Positions 1-9,896 of a stretch of DNA of 64,000 nt are shown here, in pieces. Source of the DNA: Spirometra erinaceieuropaei (taxonomy: Eukaryota > Platyhelminthes > Cestoda > Diphyllobothriidea > Diphyllobothriidae). Below the pieces are notes generated by a model, which searched no databases, was not told the origin of the DNA, and saw only the letters and a program-made list of their open reading frames with translations. A program made the translations under genes and the position numbers. The DNA lies in contig CACRXP010000030.1 in NCBI GenBank assembly GCA_902702965.1, positions 1,825,853 through 1,889,852 of the forward strand, written 5' to 3'. The first letter of the stretch is position 1. Every line of letters begins with the position of its first letter.

Positions 1-132
1 AAGCCGAGTCCGAAATGTTATAAGGTTACGCCGCACAATAATCAGTATAACAACCCCACTTAAGGAATCCTTCCTAATCGGAAACGCATTCCAGAATTTT
101 CGCCAACATTTCATGAGATCGGTCACGCACTG
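1..132. repeat. 3' end of a foldback MITE, subfamily 2 (cut by window start)
   Basis: The segment ends in TTCATGAGATCGGTCACGC followed by ACTG and TA. The same terminus, reverse-complemented, opens the repeat at 58,450, and the rest of the arm matches 59,330-59,400. It is the right arm of a second subfamily of the long foldback element described at 22,544. No open frame of interest lies in it. Confidence 0.6.
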
Positions 133-320
133 TACGCAGCATCTACCATGCCTTCTCCTCCCCCCACATGGGCCCGGTGACAAGACACAGTCAAGAAGAC
201 CGGAGTCGGGAGAGGGCGCAGGTGCCTGCTACGGCCGAACTCGCACCTAGGCGTACCACCATACCCCTGGTACAGGATTTGATTCCCGTCTATATTGTCG
301 AGTTTGCCACAATTTTGTCA
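133..320 (-). repeat. GC-rich interspersed repeat (family R), partial
   Basis: Contains the block 'gcagcatctacca' followed by a C-rich run, then 'aagaccg', then 'gcctaggcg.accacc'. The same order occurs at 31,850-32,000 and, reverse-complemented, at 24,000-24,430 and in the split copy at 40,800-42,075. The short open frames here follow the repeat and are not considered genes. Confidence 0.5.
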
Positions 321-2210
321 GTCAAATCACTCAAGTATGCCAAAATACCCATTTAAAATGGAGTCTGGTACCTATCTTTTTGATCCTACATCGATTGCAC
401 AAAAACTTGCTCGGGTAATCGATCTGTTGTAATAGAAATTATGGGTTCAGTGTGTTGCAGTAGGTCGAACGAGTAATTTGCTCCAATTTGGAAAGTTCAG
501 GGCTCATGGTCGACATCGTAACTCAGGTGGCTGGGGTGCTCGCACAACGGCGATTTGTCCGTATATTAAGTTACAATTATATAGACACACGCGTCATTTG
601 CTTCACTCTCTCATCCCAAATGCAAATAATCAGGGTAACTGGGGATGGATACGAACGCAGCGGTGACTGATGAAACGGATGTCATTTCTAAGCTTGCCAA
701 CAACGCACTGGCTCCCTAGGGCCATAGGAATTGATCTTCAGCCGTGGAATATCGGACGGTTCATTGATGGAGGTTTCGTAAATCCAAAATTGAGAAACAA
801 CGAGAACTGTTCACTTGAATAACTGCACAAATTTATCCCACTTTAGCCGCATACATCTGCCTCTGCTGCTGCTTCTTCTGTTGGGGAGTACATCTTTCCG
901 TCGAACCTCTGCTTCTGGCCATGAAACAAAACCCGGAGGTTTCTAAGTACGCCCTGTTTTGTGTTAATAACTACCGGGGATGGTACTTGGTCTTTCCTTA
1001 GATAAGGTATTCCAGAGGGTATAATATAAAATTTCTCATCCAACTTACTGAGTCAGAGATCGAACAGTTATCGAGTTTTTAACCGAAAAAAGTGTATTCA
1101 TTCATTCCTTTGCTAACAATTTTTCTAAAAATCAACAAATTTTCAGTCAAGGGGAAGGAATCATACTTACGCATTAGAAACCGGCGGTAGTGGTTGCCAT
1201 GAAAGCATTTCTTCTTTCGATATTTTGGTTAAAGCGAGGCATAGCAGCTCACGGTGCGATCTGTGCCTGCTTATTGTGGATACTTCAGTTTGCTGTGCTA
1301 TAACTTTATTGCGCATCTAAACTAGCGTTTTGGACCCTCTCGGCATGTGCCACAAACGGCCTAGTCGCCAGTGCATGCACCAGGTTTTCATTAAGCCGGA
1401 TAGGACCTCGTGCCAGTGAAAATGTTTTGACCCGACTAGAAGGTGGAATAGAAAGAGAGCCGGTTCGGAAAACAAGCGCATTATTGGCAGCCTGCGAACA
1501 TGGAGGTTTTTCATTTATCTAAACTCGCCTTATTTATTTAGTCCCCTAAGCGGTTTGGAATATTCAGTCCTCTCGCATGCTAACTCGTGACGAGCGTTCC
1601 AGAAACTTCCGGCCTGTCGCGTTCCGGTCGGCGATTGGTCGGTTCGTGCGCGAGATTCCCTTGTGAGAAAGTGTCGATCGATTGGCCGCACACGTGAGCA
1701 AAGGTAACACGCGTGCTCCATTCTGCGGCGGACGCTAATTGGCTGTCCGCGGCCGGCTTGGCTTGCTGCACGGCGCGTGCTTGCGTCGTCGTTTCGCCAT
1801 AGGCCGTGGCTCCGCACCTTTTGCGCCCTGCGCAACAGAGAACAACAAAAACACGGAGTCAATGAAACCATTGCGTCCTGACTATTAGTCCTCCAGTCGT
1901 CCCAAAATACCATGAGCGCTGATTCATTCTGTCGGTTGACAGGCACTCAAGCCAAGAATATTAGAGCGTGACGGCAGTTTCAAAATCGTCAGGTTTTGTT
2001 ATAGTGATGTGCCGTAGGGATTGATTCGCCAGTGTCGGCCTCACCCACTCCCTCGCCAAAGCACTAATCCGGACCTGTGAAGCAGATTATGATTGGATTG
2101 GGCGCAGTGGTTGACGCGGCATGGGAGTCTGCGGCTAAGGCGTTCCACCACACACCTCCTATATGCAACAGTAGTTATGGGCCCACGTGGACTCCGTACA
2201 GCTCGATAAT
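321..2210. other. Stretch without a supported gene
   Basis: I see no convincing exon or transposon domain. A 138-codon minus-strand open frame (1530-1946) lies in a locally GC-rich patch and resembles no family I recognise. A hydrophobic + strand stretch near 1237-1290 is loosely like a MATE helix but lacks good splice signals. Confidence 0.4.
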
Positions 2211-2222
2211 TGCATGTCCAGA

Positions 2223-2672
2223 ATGGTCGGGGATGCTCACCGATCGTTCTTACAGAACTCACTCGTTCCGTTGTACCTTATGGACTCTCTCTCTCGAGCC
2301 CAACGAACAGTCGTACAGCAGCGCATGATATAAGTAGAATGGCATTACCGACAAAGATAAGGGAGACTGGAATGGCCATTTCTGGCTTATTAACCGTCGT
2401 CAGCCAGTCATACCCAACTCCGAAGTGTGGAACACCCGAGGCTCGAACTGACGAGCCCGTTTCCCCCCTACCATTGTATATTCCCGATCGAAAACCCACA
2501 GGGCAACGGGCTCGTGGCTCAGTGGTTAGAGGTGTTGGACTTCTAACTAACAGGTCGCCAGTTCGAGCCTCGGGTGTTCCACACTTAGGAGTGGGGCATG
2601 ACTGGCTGACGACGGTTAATAAGCCAGAAATGGCCGTTCCAGTCTCCCTTGTCTTTGTCGGTAATACCATTC
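2223..2672. repeat. Head-to-head dimer of a tRNA-derived SINE with 12-bp target-site duplication
   Basis: The left copy (2223 to about 2460) is on the minus strand and the right copy (about 2462-2672) on the plus strand. The right copy has tRNA-like pol III promoter boxes: an A-box-like GTGGCTCAGTGGTTAGAGG and a B-box-like GTTCGAGCC, then the family body (GACGACGGTTAATAAGCC...). The left copy lacks most of its tRNA head. Both share the body ending in GTCGGTAAT. TGCATGTCCAGA occurs at 2211-2222 and again at 2673-2684, so the dimer appears to have been inserted as one unit. Confidence 0.75.
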
Positions 2673-2834
2673 TGCATGTCCAGAGTCAGTCTTAACGTCG
2701 ATTTAATTCAGCGAAGTTGCAGCATAAATAGTTTTGAGGTTTAGGATTGCTGTCCACTGGCATATGCCGTGCCCAAAACGGAAGTCAAATAGACAGACTC
2801 GGCAAGACACTATTTACCTTGATGGAATGCACAG

Positions 2835-2877
2835 CTGGCTGCTATCGGGTGTCGGGAAGAATGTGCAACCTTAAAAG
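2835..2877 (+). CDS. Candidate upstream MATE exon (weak)
   Basis: A possible 43-base exon between a cacag acceptor and an AAAAG|gtaatg donor. In the frame set by the next proposed exon (3470) it encodes about 13 residues ending in ...CNLK and completes an Arg codon across the junction. MATE proteins have a basic residue just before the helix encoded at 3470. Phase is the main support; similarity is marginal and the N-terminal exons are not established. Confidence 0.2.
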
Positions 2878-3469
2878 GTAATGAGTAACTCTAAGACCGT
2901 GTGTCCAACTCACTAATCCACATACAGTCTTAGGACTGCATTAGGACTGTCAAAGCTGCCTTCAAAAAAGATAAGTGACGTGGGCGTGGGATTGCCGATG
3001 CTTGCGTACAAGACGGAATTTTCAGATGTGCGTCTGCGTAAGACTCAACCCCACGAAAACTGCCTACTCCAAGTTTATGTTGTTCTGTCGTTGGGCCTGG
3101 AAACCCGACGTTTTCATGTAGAGATCCCTGCGTAGTTAGCTTCTCCAAAACAAATCCCATTTAGAGGACGCTTTGTCCTCTCCTACGGAATGAACCCAAC
3201 CTCGCAAATTCACACATCACGCCCGGTAGCTGAACAGTGTAAGTCGCCTTGCATGGGTTCCCGTAGGAGTTGGTGTTCTCCCCTCGGTGGCGGCCCGTGG
3301 GTTCAACAGAGTGAAATGTGCTTAGTTATCTTTCAGGATTCAAGCTTAATTCCGAGTAACTTCCTTCCATAAATCCGGCTTTGTTTTCGTGGACATTTTC
3401 ATATTAGTGGAATTTTTTACCTGCCGAACCCTTTGCGCATCTCCCTCCCTCCACTTCCCTTTATTTCAG

Positions 3470-3512
3470 GTTGGCCGCCGAGTACCTTCTTTACGAAATG
3501 CCCACTCTTTTG
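3470..3512 (+). CDS. MATE/SLC47 transporter exon, start of helix 5
   Basis: A strong acceptor (tttatttcag) and a donor (TTTTG|gtaaga) enclose 43 bases. In phase 1 they encode LAAEYLLYEMPTLL. This matches the MATE pattern 'R-L-x-x-x-Y-x-x-x-x-x-P-x-L' at the start of the fifth transmembrane helix, with the Arg codon completed from the previous exon. It lies upstream of, and in the same order as, the firmer exons that follow. The exon ends in phase 0. It is short, so chance similarity cannot be excluded. Confidence 0.5.
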
Positions 3513-4219
3513 GTAAGACCCACTTCCCATCTCCAAAATTTCGTTCCTTCTAGTTCGCTGCCTGGTACAAACTTCTGCTAAAGTACATCCAAGCACAGGT
3601 AATTGGACTTTGAGCAATGTTTCGTTTTAAATTCCATCATTTACTGCCTTCCTTTTGTACTTTATTGTTACCCTAGTGCGGAAATAATTAAGCTTACCAG
3701 AAAGAAAAGAGCATCTTAACATTCTTAGTAGACCTATATTTGGTTAGTGAAAGGCCGCCGCAAATATTAACCGCATATTGTAGATAGAGGAGGAAACTAA
3801 AATAACGAGCATCTTTTTACAAAAAGAATTTTGATCTGTTATAAATAATTTAAAAGGTTGTTATTCAGGGGGTTTTCAGAGGGCCACTATTATGACATTT
3901 AAAAGATGCGGAAGAGAAGTACGAATTAACTTTATAAACCGGCAACTGATCGCATTCAAGTATATCCAGTCTTCTGCCTTCGGACACGTAATGACTACTT
4001 AGCATCATGAAATGTAAAGTCTGGATCAAGCGTTTTTGTTTGCTAAAATTACCGTCAGTAAGCTTAGCGTAGTTAAGTGAAGCGACTAGCAATTCCGGTA
4101 CACTATCACTGCCACCCGATTTATTTCTCTTTAAGAACATCGTTATTGCTCCGATGGTCATTGCGATAACCGGCAATGGAGCGAATGCCCTGTTTCACTA
4201 CCTTCTGCTCTTCCACACA
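3513..4219. other. Intron-like sequence, nothing recognised
   Basis: AT-rich sequence with no repeat I can match elsewhere in the window and no exon with both splice signals, apart from the short candidate at 4221. Confidence 0.4.
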
Positions 4220-4220
4220 G

Positions 4221-4233
4221 GTCTTGGCATCAG
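4221..4233 (+). CDS. Candidate 13-nt MATE microexon
   Basis: Thirteen bases (VLAS plus one base) lie between a good acceptor (ctcttccacacag) and a good donor (TCAG|gtaagc). They start in phase 0, as required after 3470-3512, and end in phase 1, as required by the candidate at 4860. Joined to both neighbours, the spacing from the helix-5 proline to the following Leu-Pro is 23 residues, against 24 in my recollection of human MATE1. The phase and length agreement makes it worth testing, but it remains speculative. Confidence 0.25.
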
Positions 4234-4859
4234 GTAAGCTTCCAGGTAAAGTGAAAGATTCAGTCGCCTGCAAACAAATGCTGTTACAGTTAGGTCAAGC
4301 AGACTCCTATTCGAGAAACCCTGTAGGTTCTACTGAAAATAAAAGTCTCTCCTCCAACTTTTCGCCGCTGCTAGGGCGCGCGTTTGGATTTGGCAATTTA
4401 AGACGTCATCTTGACAGATCGCGATGGAGAACCAGTGCAGGCGCTGGATTGATCTAACCTGAAACCGACTCAGTAACAGAGCGGACGGATGAGTGCAATC
4501 GTGTAAACTAAATTTTGGCACATAAGAATCCTAAATAGTCGCGTACAGGAAAAATGAAGTTGAAATTGAATAGTTCTTATGTGCGTTACATGGAATAAAC
4601 ATTGCGACGTCAGAATTTGGGTAGGGAGATGGTACTCCCTTATCTGCACATATTTGTATATGTCGTTAATAGAAGTGAATAAGCGCGTCCCCCGAATGAG
4701 AGGTGAAGGCGATCTTGAGAGCAATAGTTGCAATGTCCTGATGCTTCGTAAGCAGACAAATTTCCATAAAGGGAGGTGAATGTCATACGAGGCCTTACAT
4801 TAATTATGGAGGATGATGGGCAAGAGGAACTCAAGGATACTCACTTCCGACGATGGAAG

Positions 4860-4933
4860 CTTGTTTGCTATTTGAACGTCGGAGCAATCCAATCATGCTT
4901 CCTGTGATCGTGTTTTCTTCTGAAATATATACA
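4860..4933 (+). CDS. Candidate MATE exon, cytoplasmic loop and start of helix 6
   Basis: The frame encodes CLLFERRSNPIMLPVIVFSS and a few more residues. MATE transporters have a basic loop followed by '(Q/N)-x-I-x-L-P' at this point. The acceptor (gatggaag) is poor; an alternative at 4836 keeps the phase. The only in-frame donor after the Leu-Pro block at this end is gtagtt, which would be supplied by the MITE beginning at 4932. Part of the region also resembles, inverted, sequence near 6025. The rest of helix 6 was not found. Confidence 0.22.
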
Positions 4934-5926
4934 GTAGTTAGGCTAACTCATGAAGTGTCAACCGAAAGTCCGAAATGTGTTTTCGTTTTGAAAAGATTGA
5001 TTAAGTAGGTTTGTAAAACTCATCATCGCGAAGCGTAATACTATAATAATTCAGTTACCTCAGGATGCCAGCTTTCGAACAAATTTCTTTTTGACTGCAT
5101 GCAAAAGCTAAACACTGTAACAAAAAATGGCTACTCAAGTAGCATATATTTTTCTTATCGATTACCGATGACCTTAAGCATTGAATTATATTTCACGGAA
5201 AAATGCATAAAAAGATTCAATCTATTGCTCATTCGGTAGAAAATGATGTCTTCTTCTAGTTTTATACTAAGTAGAAAGGTATAATACGGTTTTCAAAAAC
5301 TTCTCCAATTCCCGAATACTTTTGAACCGGACCTGTCGTTACACTTGTAGTCAGGGCTTCCAAACTACAAGCCGTATATTTTCTTTATGCGGAAAACCAT
5401 ATATTTCTCTACAGTATTTAAAGGAGACCATATAGGGTTCATAAAATTTATCAGGGAATTTGAGCCATATTGTTAAAGTTACATGACAAATTGGTAAATG
5501 CAGAGACATGACGTTTTATGAACGACCATTTCACGGTATTAAAAATCCAAGTTATAAACATTTTTAAAGCAGAATCATACGGTGCCATTGAGCGTTAAGT
5601 TGGAAGAAGACGCCATTTTCCACCGAATGAGCAAAAGAATGGATATTTTTATGCATGTGTTCTATGAAATACGATTGAATGTTTAAGAGCATCGAAAATC
5701 AACTAGAAAAGTGCATGCCAATTAAGTAGTCATTTTTTAAAGAGTATGGTTTTTGTATGAAGCCGGCAAGAAGTTCATTCGAAGACCGGCATCCTGAGTT
5801 AACTGAATTATTACAGTATTTCGCTACATGATGATTCGTTTTACAACCCTACTTAATTAATATTTTCGAAACCAAAACGCATTTCGTAATTTCAGTTGAC
5901 ATTTCATGAGATAGCTCACATACTCT
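4932..5926. mobile_element. Foldback MITE (Tc1/mariner-like ends), about 1 kb
   Basis: The left end CAGTAGTTAGGCTAACTCATG is repeated inverted at the right end (degenerate, CATGAGATAGCTCACATACTC). TA lies on both sides. The two halves are near-complementary throughout: GGATGCCAGCTTTCGAAC on the left against GTTCATTCGAAGACCGGCATCC on the right. There is no transposase frame. CAGT ends with TA target duplications are typical of Tc1/mariner-derived MITEs. Full relatives lie at 22,544, 40,999 and 11,703. Confidence 0.75.
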
Positions 5927-6149
5927 ATGTAATAAAAGCGAAGATGAGAGCCTCCGGACATGAATTAAAAGAATAGGTAATCTTGGGAGCCGTAATTTAA
6001 TTTCCCCGATGCTTCATTAGCAGACAAGCCTCCATCGTCGGATGTAAAAATTGTACCATTACGCCCAGTATGCATAGTGTGTGACGGCAATGTTTACACA
6101 ACGTCACTTCTGCGGGTTTATCTTAACAGTGTACGCTGAAGAGTGGCCG
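5927..6149. other. Unassigned intronic sequence
   Basis: Short AT-rich stretch between the MITE and the PLE fragment. It contains a block (agcagacaagcctccatcgt) partly repeated inverted near 4840-4865. No coding signal is seen. Confidence 0.35.
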
Positions 6150-6800
6150 TGATGGGGAATCTTTATTCGACTTTGGCTCTCATCGTACAGGGGTCGTTTC
6201 TGTAGTGGCGGAGGGGAAAGGAGGGTGACTGCTGTCAGTGTGCGTGTCTCTCTTGGAGAGGAGGTGGCGTTTGGACGTTGGTGGTCATTAACCGTATCCT
6301 CGATGATCTCAGCTGCCGCCCTGAGTTGCTTGCATGGCTTGCGTCTGTTCGACTGCCGGGACAGCGGTTGATGCAACAGTACTGATGCCTTCGTCGAGCT
6401 CGGATAGTGATATGGGTACGTGGGTGTTCGTCGTAGGTTCGTGCGTGTTTGGACTCCTGTCTGACTTTACTTCGCGCTTGCTAGTTCATTGGTTGTGCTG
6501 CGTCCGAAAGACGACACAAAGCTCGACTGAGGTAATCTCCGTATGCCAGTCCTCGCGGTCATTTTCTCGATCCAGAATTTCGACATTTTGGAAGGCGAAT
6601 GCGTTTCCAGAGCCTGAGCAGTGTTCCGCTACAAGAGACAATGATTCCCTTTCCTCCACTCTCGCATGCGTTTGTTTAACAAGGGTCTGTACTCGTTTGC
6701 CCGTCTCACCGGCGTATTTAACTTAGCAGGAGCTACAACGGACCCGATGGATGACGTTTGTCGTTTCGCCTAATGGCAGGGGGCCCTACGTCTCAGGACT
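6150..6800 (-). pseudogene. Penelope-like element fragment, GIY-YIG nuclease domain
   Basis: Read on the minus strand, 6790 down to about 6530 gives NVIHRVRCSSC, a stop, then VKYAGETGKRVQTLV and an H-A-R-V...SLVAEHC stretch. This is the Y-x-G-x-T-G-(K/R) ... H/R pattern of the GIY-YIG nuclease at the C-terminus of PLE proteins. The remainder to about 6150 is a degraded C-terminal tail with frameshifts. No reverse transcriptase part remains. It differs from the other PLE fragments here (AGETGKR rather than TGQTGR), so it is a separate lineage. It lies in antisense in a MATE intron. Confidence 0.7.
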
Positions 6801-7119
6801 AGATGTCAAATGGACAGCGGCGCGCGATAGAGGCGGAATAGGCTTGGTAGTCATCAGGTGGATTCTAGATGGAATACATAGGAAATCCTGCTTGGGTAGT
6901 CAGCCTACTGAATCAGATTTGGTGGATTCCAGACGTTGAAGTAGGTTTGGCGGGTAACTTGACCCAACCGTGACTAAACTCACTAAAACCTCCCCTTGCT
7001 GTTGAGGAATCAAGTTCCACAAAGTTTTTTCACAGTTGGGTCAAAATAAATCATTCGAAATCTGCCAAAACACCTATTTAGGCATTGCAAACATACTCGG
7101 TAGTAATTGGCAGGACGAA

Positions 7120-7275
7120 AAACCTGTGGGGCAATGGATAGGGCGCTCGACTTCTAACCAATAGGTCGCGAGTTCGGGCCAGGGATTGCATAACTCAGGG
7201 TCGGATATAACTCGCCGCTGATAGCCGATAAGCCCGAAATGACAATTCCAAACCCCTTTCGTTCGTCTGCAGTGT
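7120..7275 (+). repeat. Degenerate tRNA-derived SINE copy
   Basis: GTGGGGCAATGGATAGGGC resembles the A-box region of the SINE at 2462, followed by a B-box-like GAGTTCGGGCC and then GATAGCCGATAAGCCCGAAATG, matching the SINE body. It is more diverged than the 2462 copy. Confidence 0.6.
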
Positions 7276-7970
7276 TATTCTGTCTACATGTTTATGCACA
7301 TACGCATACAAGTGATTCAGAATCCGTCTTTATAGAAGATCGGGTGAAAACACTGAAAATCACGAAGTACTCAGCAATATTTCGAGGCCTATCTGAAACT
7401 CAACGTAATCCAAAACAAACGAGAAGTGTAAATTAATTTAACGGAAGAAAAGTTCTCTCTATAAACACAAAATAGTATGTTTACGATCAGGCCTGTTAGC
7501 TCTATTTAAATTTATTAGGCGCCGACCGGTTTGTTCCTACGACGTCCCTATCGGTGAAATCAAGCAAAATGAAGCTTTTCTTGTTGAACCCCATCTCATT
7601 TACACCAAAGAAATAAAATTCGAAACAAAACACTTGAAAACTCTTTTGGAATCTACACTCGGAATGTAGGCAGTTGACAAACCGTCACATATGAAATCAC
7701 TCTACTTATTAAACGATACTTAGATGTAAACTTCACTAAAACACTGTTATTAGACGTTATTTTACATCTGCTTTCATATTTACTACGTTTTTGGTGTGAG
7801 AATACATTTTATATATCTAAAAACGGACTTTCCTTAATTAGAGCCATTTCTGACGTTTTTGGGATATTGCGCTTTTCAAAATAAATCGGCATTTCTAAAC
7901 AACGCAACACTGCCTTTAATATTTCTTTAATGTTTTTAATTCTTTTAAACTTGCACTTAATTAACATAGA
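7276..7970. other. AT-rich intronic sequence
   Basis: No exon with matching phase was found, although the missing helix-6 exon of the MATE gene should lie between 4.9 and 8.1 kb. The segment 7753-7791 has an acceptor and donor and a hydrophobic frame but does not fit the family. Confidence 0.35.
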
Positions 7971-7971
7971 A

Positions 7972-8062
7972 ATCGGACTCATGAAATGGTATCGGTTTGC
8001 GAGTGATTGGCAATCATTCGTAAATTTCGATACATTTCATGAGTTAGGTCACTAACTGTACA
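7972..8062. repeat. Short palindromic MITE relic
   Basis: GGACTCATGAAATGG near the left and CATTTCATGAGTTAGGTCAC near the right are inverted copies of the foldback MITE terminus, with almost no interior. It looks like a strongly deleted copy of the family at 22,544. Confidence 0.5.
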
Positions 8063-8144
8063 GCACTTTCATCCTCGTGATTGAATTTACAAGTGTTCTG
8101 TCTTATAAACTCTAATCTCGGTAGGTTTTCTACGTGCTTTTTAG

Positions 8145-8242
8145 GGGATCGGCAATTTCTCAGTCATTGAGTTTTATTTTGGCCTCACTGTTGTGCATTG
8201 CCTACCTCTACTTCTCCAAGTCCTTCGCCACCACCTGGGGAG
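8145..8242 (+). CDS. MATE/SLC47 transporter exon, helix 6
   Basis: The acceptor tgctttttag and donor GGAG|gtgaga enclose a 1-base overhang, 32 codons and one base. The product starts GSAISQSLSF, continues as a hydrophobic helix and ends FATTWG, with the final Gly completed by the next exon (G|GC). Animal MATE proteins have GSA...ISQ before a helix and then a conserved TWGG/TWAG loop at the same place. The phase joins exactly to 11404. This locus and the exons that follow define a MATE transporter, an integral membrane H+/organic cation antiporter family. Confidence 0.85.
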
Positions 8243-8285
8243 GTGAGAAGTTTTCTTACATCCCACATCCTTTTCAAAACTCCAT

Positions 8286-8327
8286 CCTCCTCCTCCTCCT
8301 CCTCCTCCTCCTCCTCCTCCTCCTCCT
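8286..8327. repeat. (TCC)n microsatellite
   Basis: About 14 perfect trinucleotide units lie 44 bases inside the intron following the exon at 8145. Long Leu and Ser runs in two reading frames here are products of the repeat, not protein. Confidence 0.95.
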
Positions 8328-9463
8328 TTAACTGCCAATACCTAAACAAATTCCCACTCGCTCTTCGAGATCGTAGAATTAACTTACGGGCAGTTGCAAG
8401 CGATCTACTTCCTCTAAGTACTAATGGCGGTTCAGATAGTATTTACGCTATCGGACAACAACAACAACCCAAGTCCGCAAACTGTAAACATGACGGTTGT
8501 GATTGGTTTCAGGTCCCCAAGTCACAGTTGACACGGGATTACTTCTGTAGGCTACCACAACTATTGCGGCCTTCGGCGGCACCCCGTAGCAGGTGATTTT
8601 GCCTAGTTATAAGTCTTGCCCATATGGACCGACTTTGGGCCATAGCACTATGGACGTGTTAGTGTGACCTTGACGCCACCCATCAGCGACCAGTTAAATA
8701 GCCAATCAAATTCACGATCCTTTATGGGTGCAAATCACCCTCAAAACACGTGCAAGAAAATACCCGCGAATGGACCTCAATACTGCGGGCCTCCATTTCA
8801 CCAAAACATGCTCAGGTTACGCATGAGAAATAGCCTCCTTGTTAGCATAAAGCTTCGGTGACTTGGCCACAGTAGCTGAGCTGACGCGGACGAGCCCTAG
8901 TTCGGAGAGGAAGCTGTGAGACACCAATAGGAGGACTTATTTCTGCACGAAAGACCAAACATGTCTCCACAAAGAGTGCCCGGCAGGTACGCCAAACAGG
9001 ATGCGAGTATGTGGGCAAACCACCTGTCGCGGTTGAATAACCGCGCGTTGTGGGAACGCTGTGCATGTACAGTCGAGCTAGCCTTCAAACATTTGTATGT
9101 AACTTGACAACAGATATCTGAGGCAAACACCTGAGGCGGGATTGTGAGCTACTGAAGTTCCGTCTGATCTGATTTTGAGCAGCGGCGTCATAAGTTCCCT
9201 GGATGCGTAGGCTGTCCCCCTTCCCCGACGTATTCGTCGGTTATTTGATTCCGAAATCCACCCTTATTCTTTCTCAAGTCAAAGTCGAACAGGCCAAACC
9301 GTCAGATGACTTGCACCATACGTCTTTGTCGAGGGCACAGTCTTGCACACCCAATGCAAGATTCGCTCACTAGTTTAAAACGCCTGGTGTTAAGCTAAAA
9401 GAAGTTAAATGTTACTTAACGTTATTAATCTTCAACCACTCCCAAATTTCATACTGCCATTTT
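8328..9463. other. Intronic sequence without recognised features
   Basis: Overlapping short open frames occur on both strands (for example 8842-9130 minus), but none resembles a known family and no splice-bounded exon was found. Confidence 0.4.
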
Positions 9464-9476
9464 GTAATTACAATGA

Positions 9477-9883
9477 GAAGAGGTTTTCACCGGGAGGGGT
9501 TTATTGGAGGTCCAACGTTTCGCGTAGTTGATTCGTCTACCCCTCTTCAGAGACTGGAACGTCCTACGTACAGCTCCCCTCATATGGCGCACTTTGTTCA
9601 ATGCGTGACCCGCAATGCCGCCTGTGTGGCTGCATCCAACGCGCATGTCGCCGTGAACTAAATCGTCCCCCCCGGCCGCGGAGATGACCGACGGCCCGAT
9701 TGTCCCGCGCCGTAATTGTCCCCCGCTAAGAAGGTTCATATATAAAGCGAGCTGTGCGCAGGACATTCCAGTCTCTGAAGCTGGGTAGACGAATCAACTA
9801 CTCGAAACGTCGGACCCCCAATAAACCTCACCCGGTGAACGCCTCTTCTCCTTTTAATAGGCCACCTGGGAATCGCATTACCA
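9477..9883. mobile_element. Inverted pair of PLE-type hammerhead tails (non-coding element)
   Basis: The left arm (about 9477-9580) is the reverse complement of the right arm (about 9755-9860), both carrying GTAGTTGATTCGTCTAC (right arm in complement) and an AAACGT(T/C)GGA block. The right arm reads CTGA...stem...GAAACGTC followed by CAATAAAC, the hammerhead-plus-AATAAA layout of PLE tails in this window, although its CTGANGA core is mutated. The spacer of roughly 170 bp is GC-rich and unassigned. Flanks GTAATTACAATGA (9464-9476) and CTACTAACAATGA (9884-9896) agree at 10 of 13 positions. Confidence 0.6.
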
Positions 9884-9896
9884 CTACTAACAATGA

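Noticed and set aside
1237..1290. Hydrophobic + strand stretch (KRGIAAHGAICACLLWILQ) resembling an early MATE helix
   Set aside because: No convincing acceptor, and the only donor is weak and just before a stop. Similarity rests on a few residues.
1530..1946. 138-codon minus-strand open frame
   Set aside because: GC-rich patch, no domain, no splice or promoter context, and an overlapping frame on the same strand; likely chance.
7500..7560. Possible PLE-tail relic (TTTATTAGGCGCCGACCGG block)
   Set aside because: Only a loose likeness to the tail order; no hammerhead core could be read.
7753..7791. Splice-bounded hydrophobic segment that could be the missing helix-6 exon
   Set aside because: Its end phase fits 8145, but the spacing to GSA is too short for MATE proteins and its start phase does not fit the upstream candidate.
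8134..8596. Open frames with Leu and Ser runs
   Set aside because: Leu and Ser runs come from the (TCC)n microsatellite; only the part to 8242 is exon.
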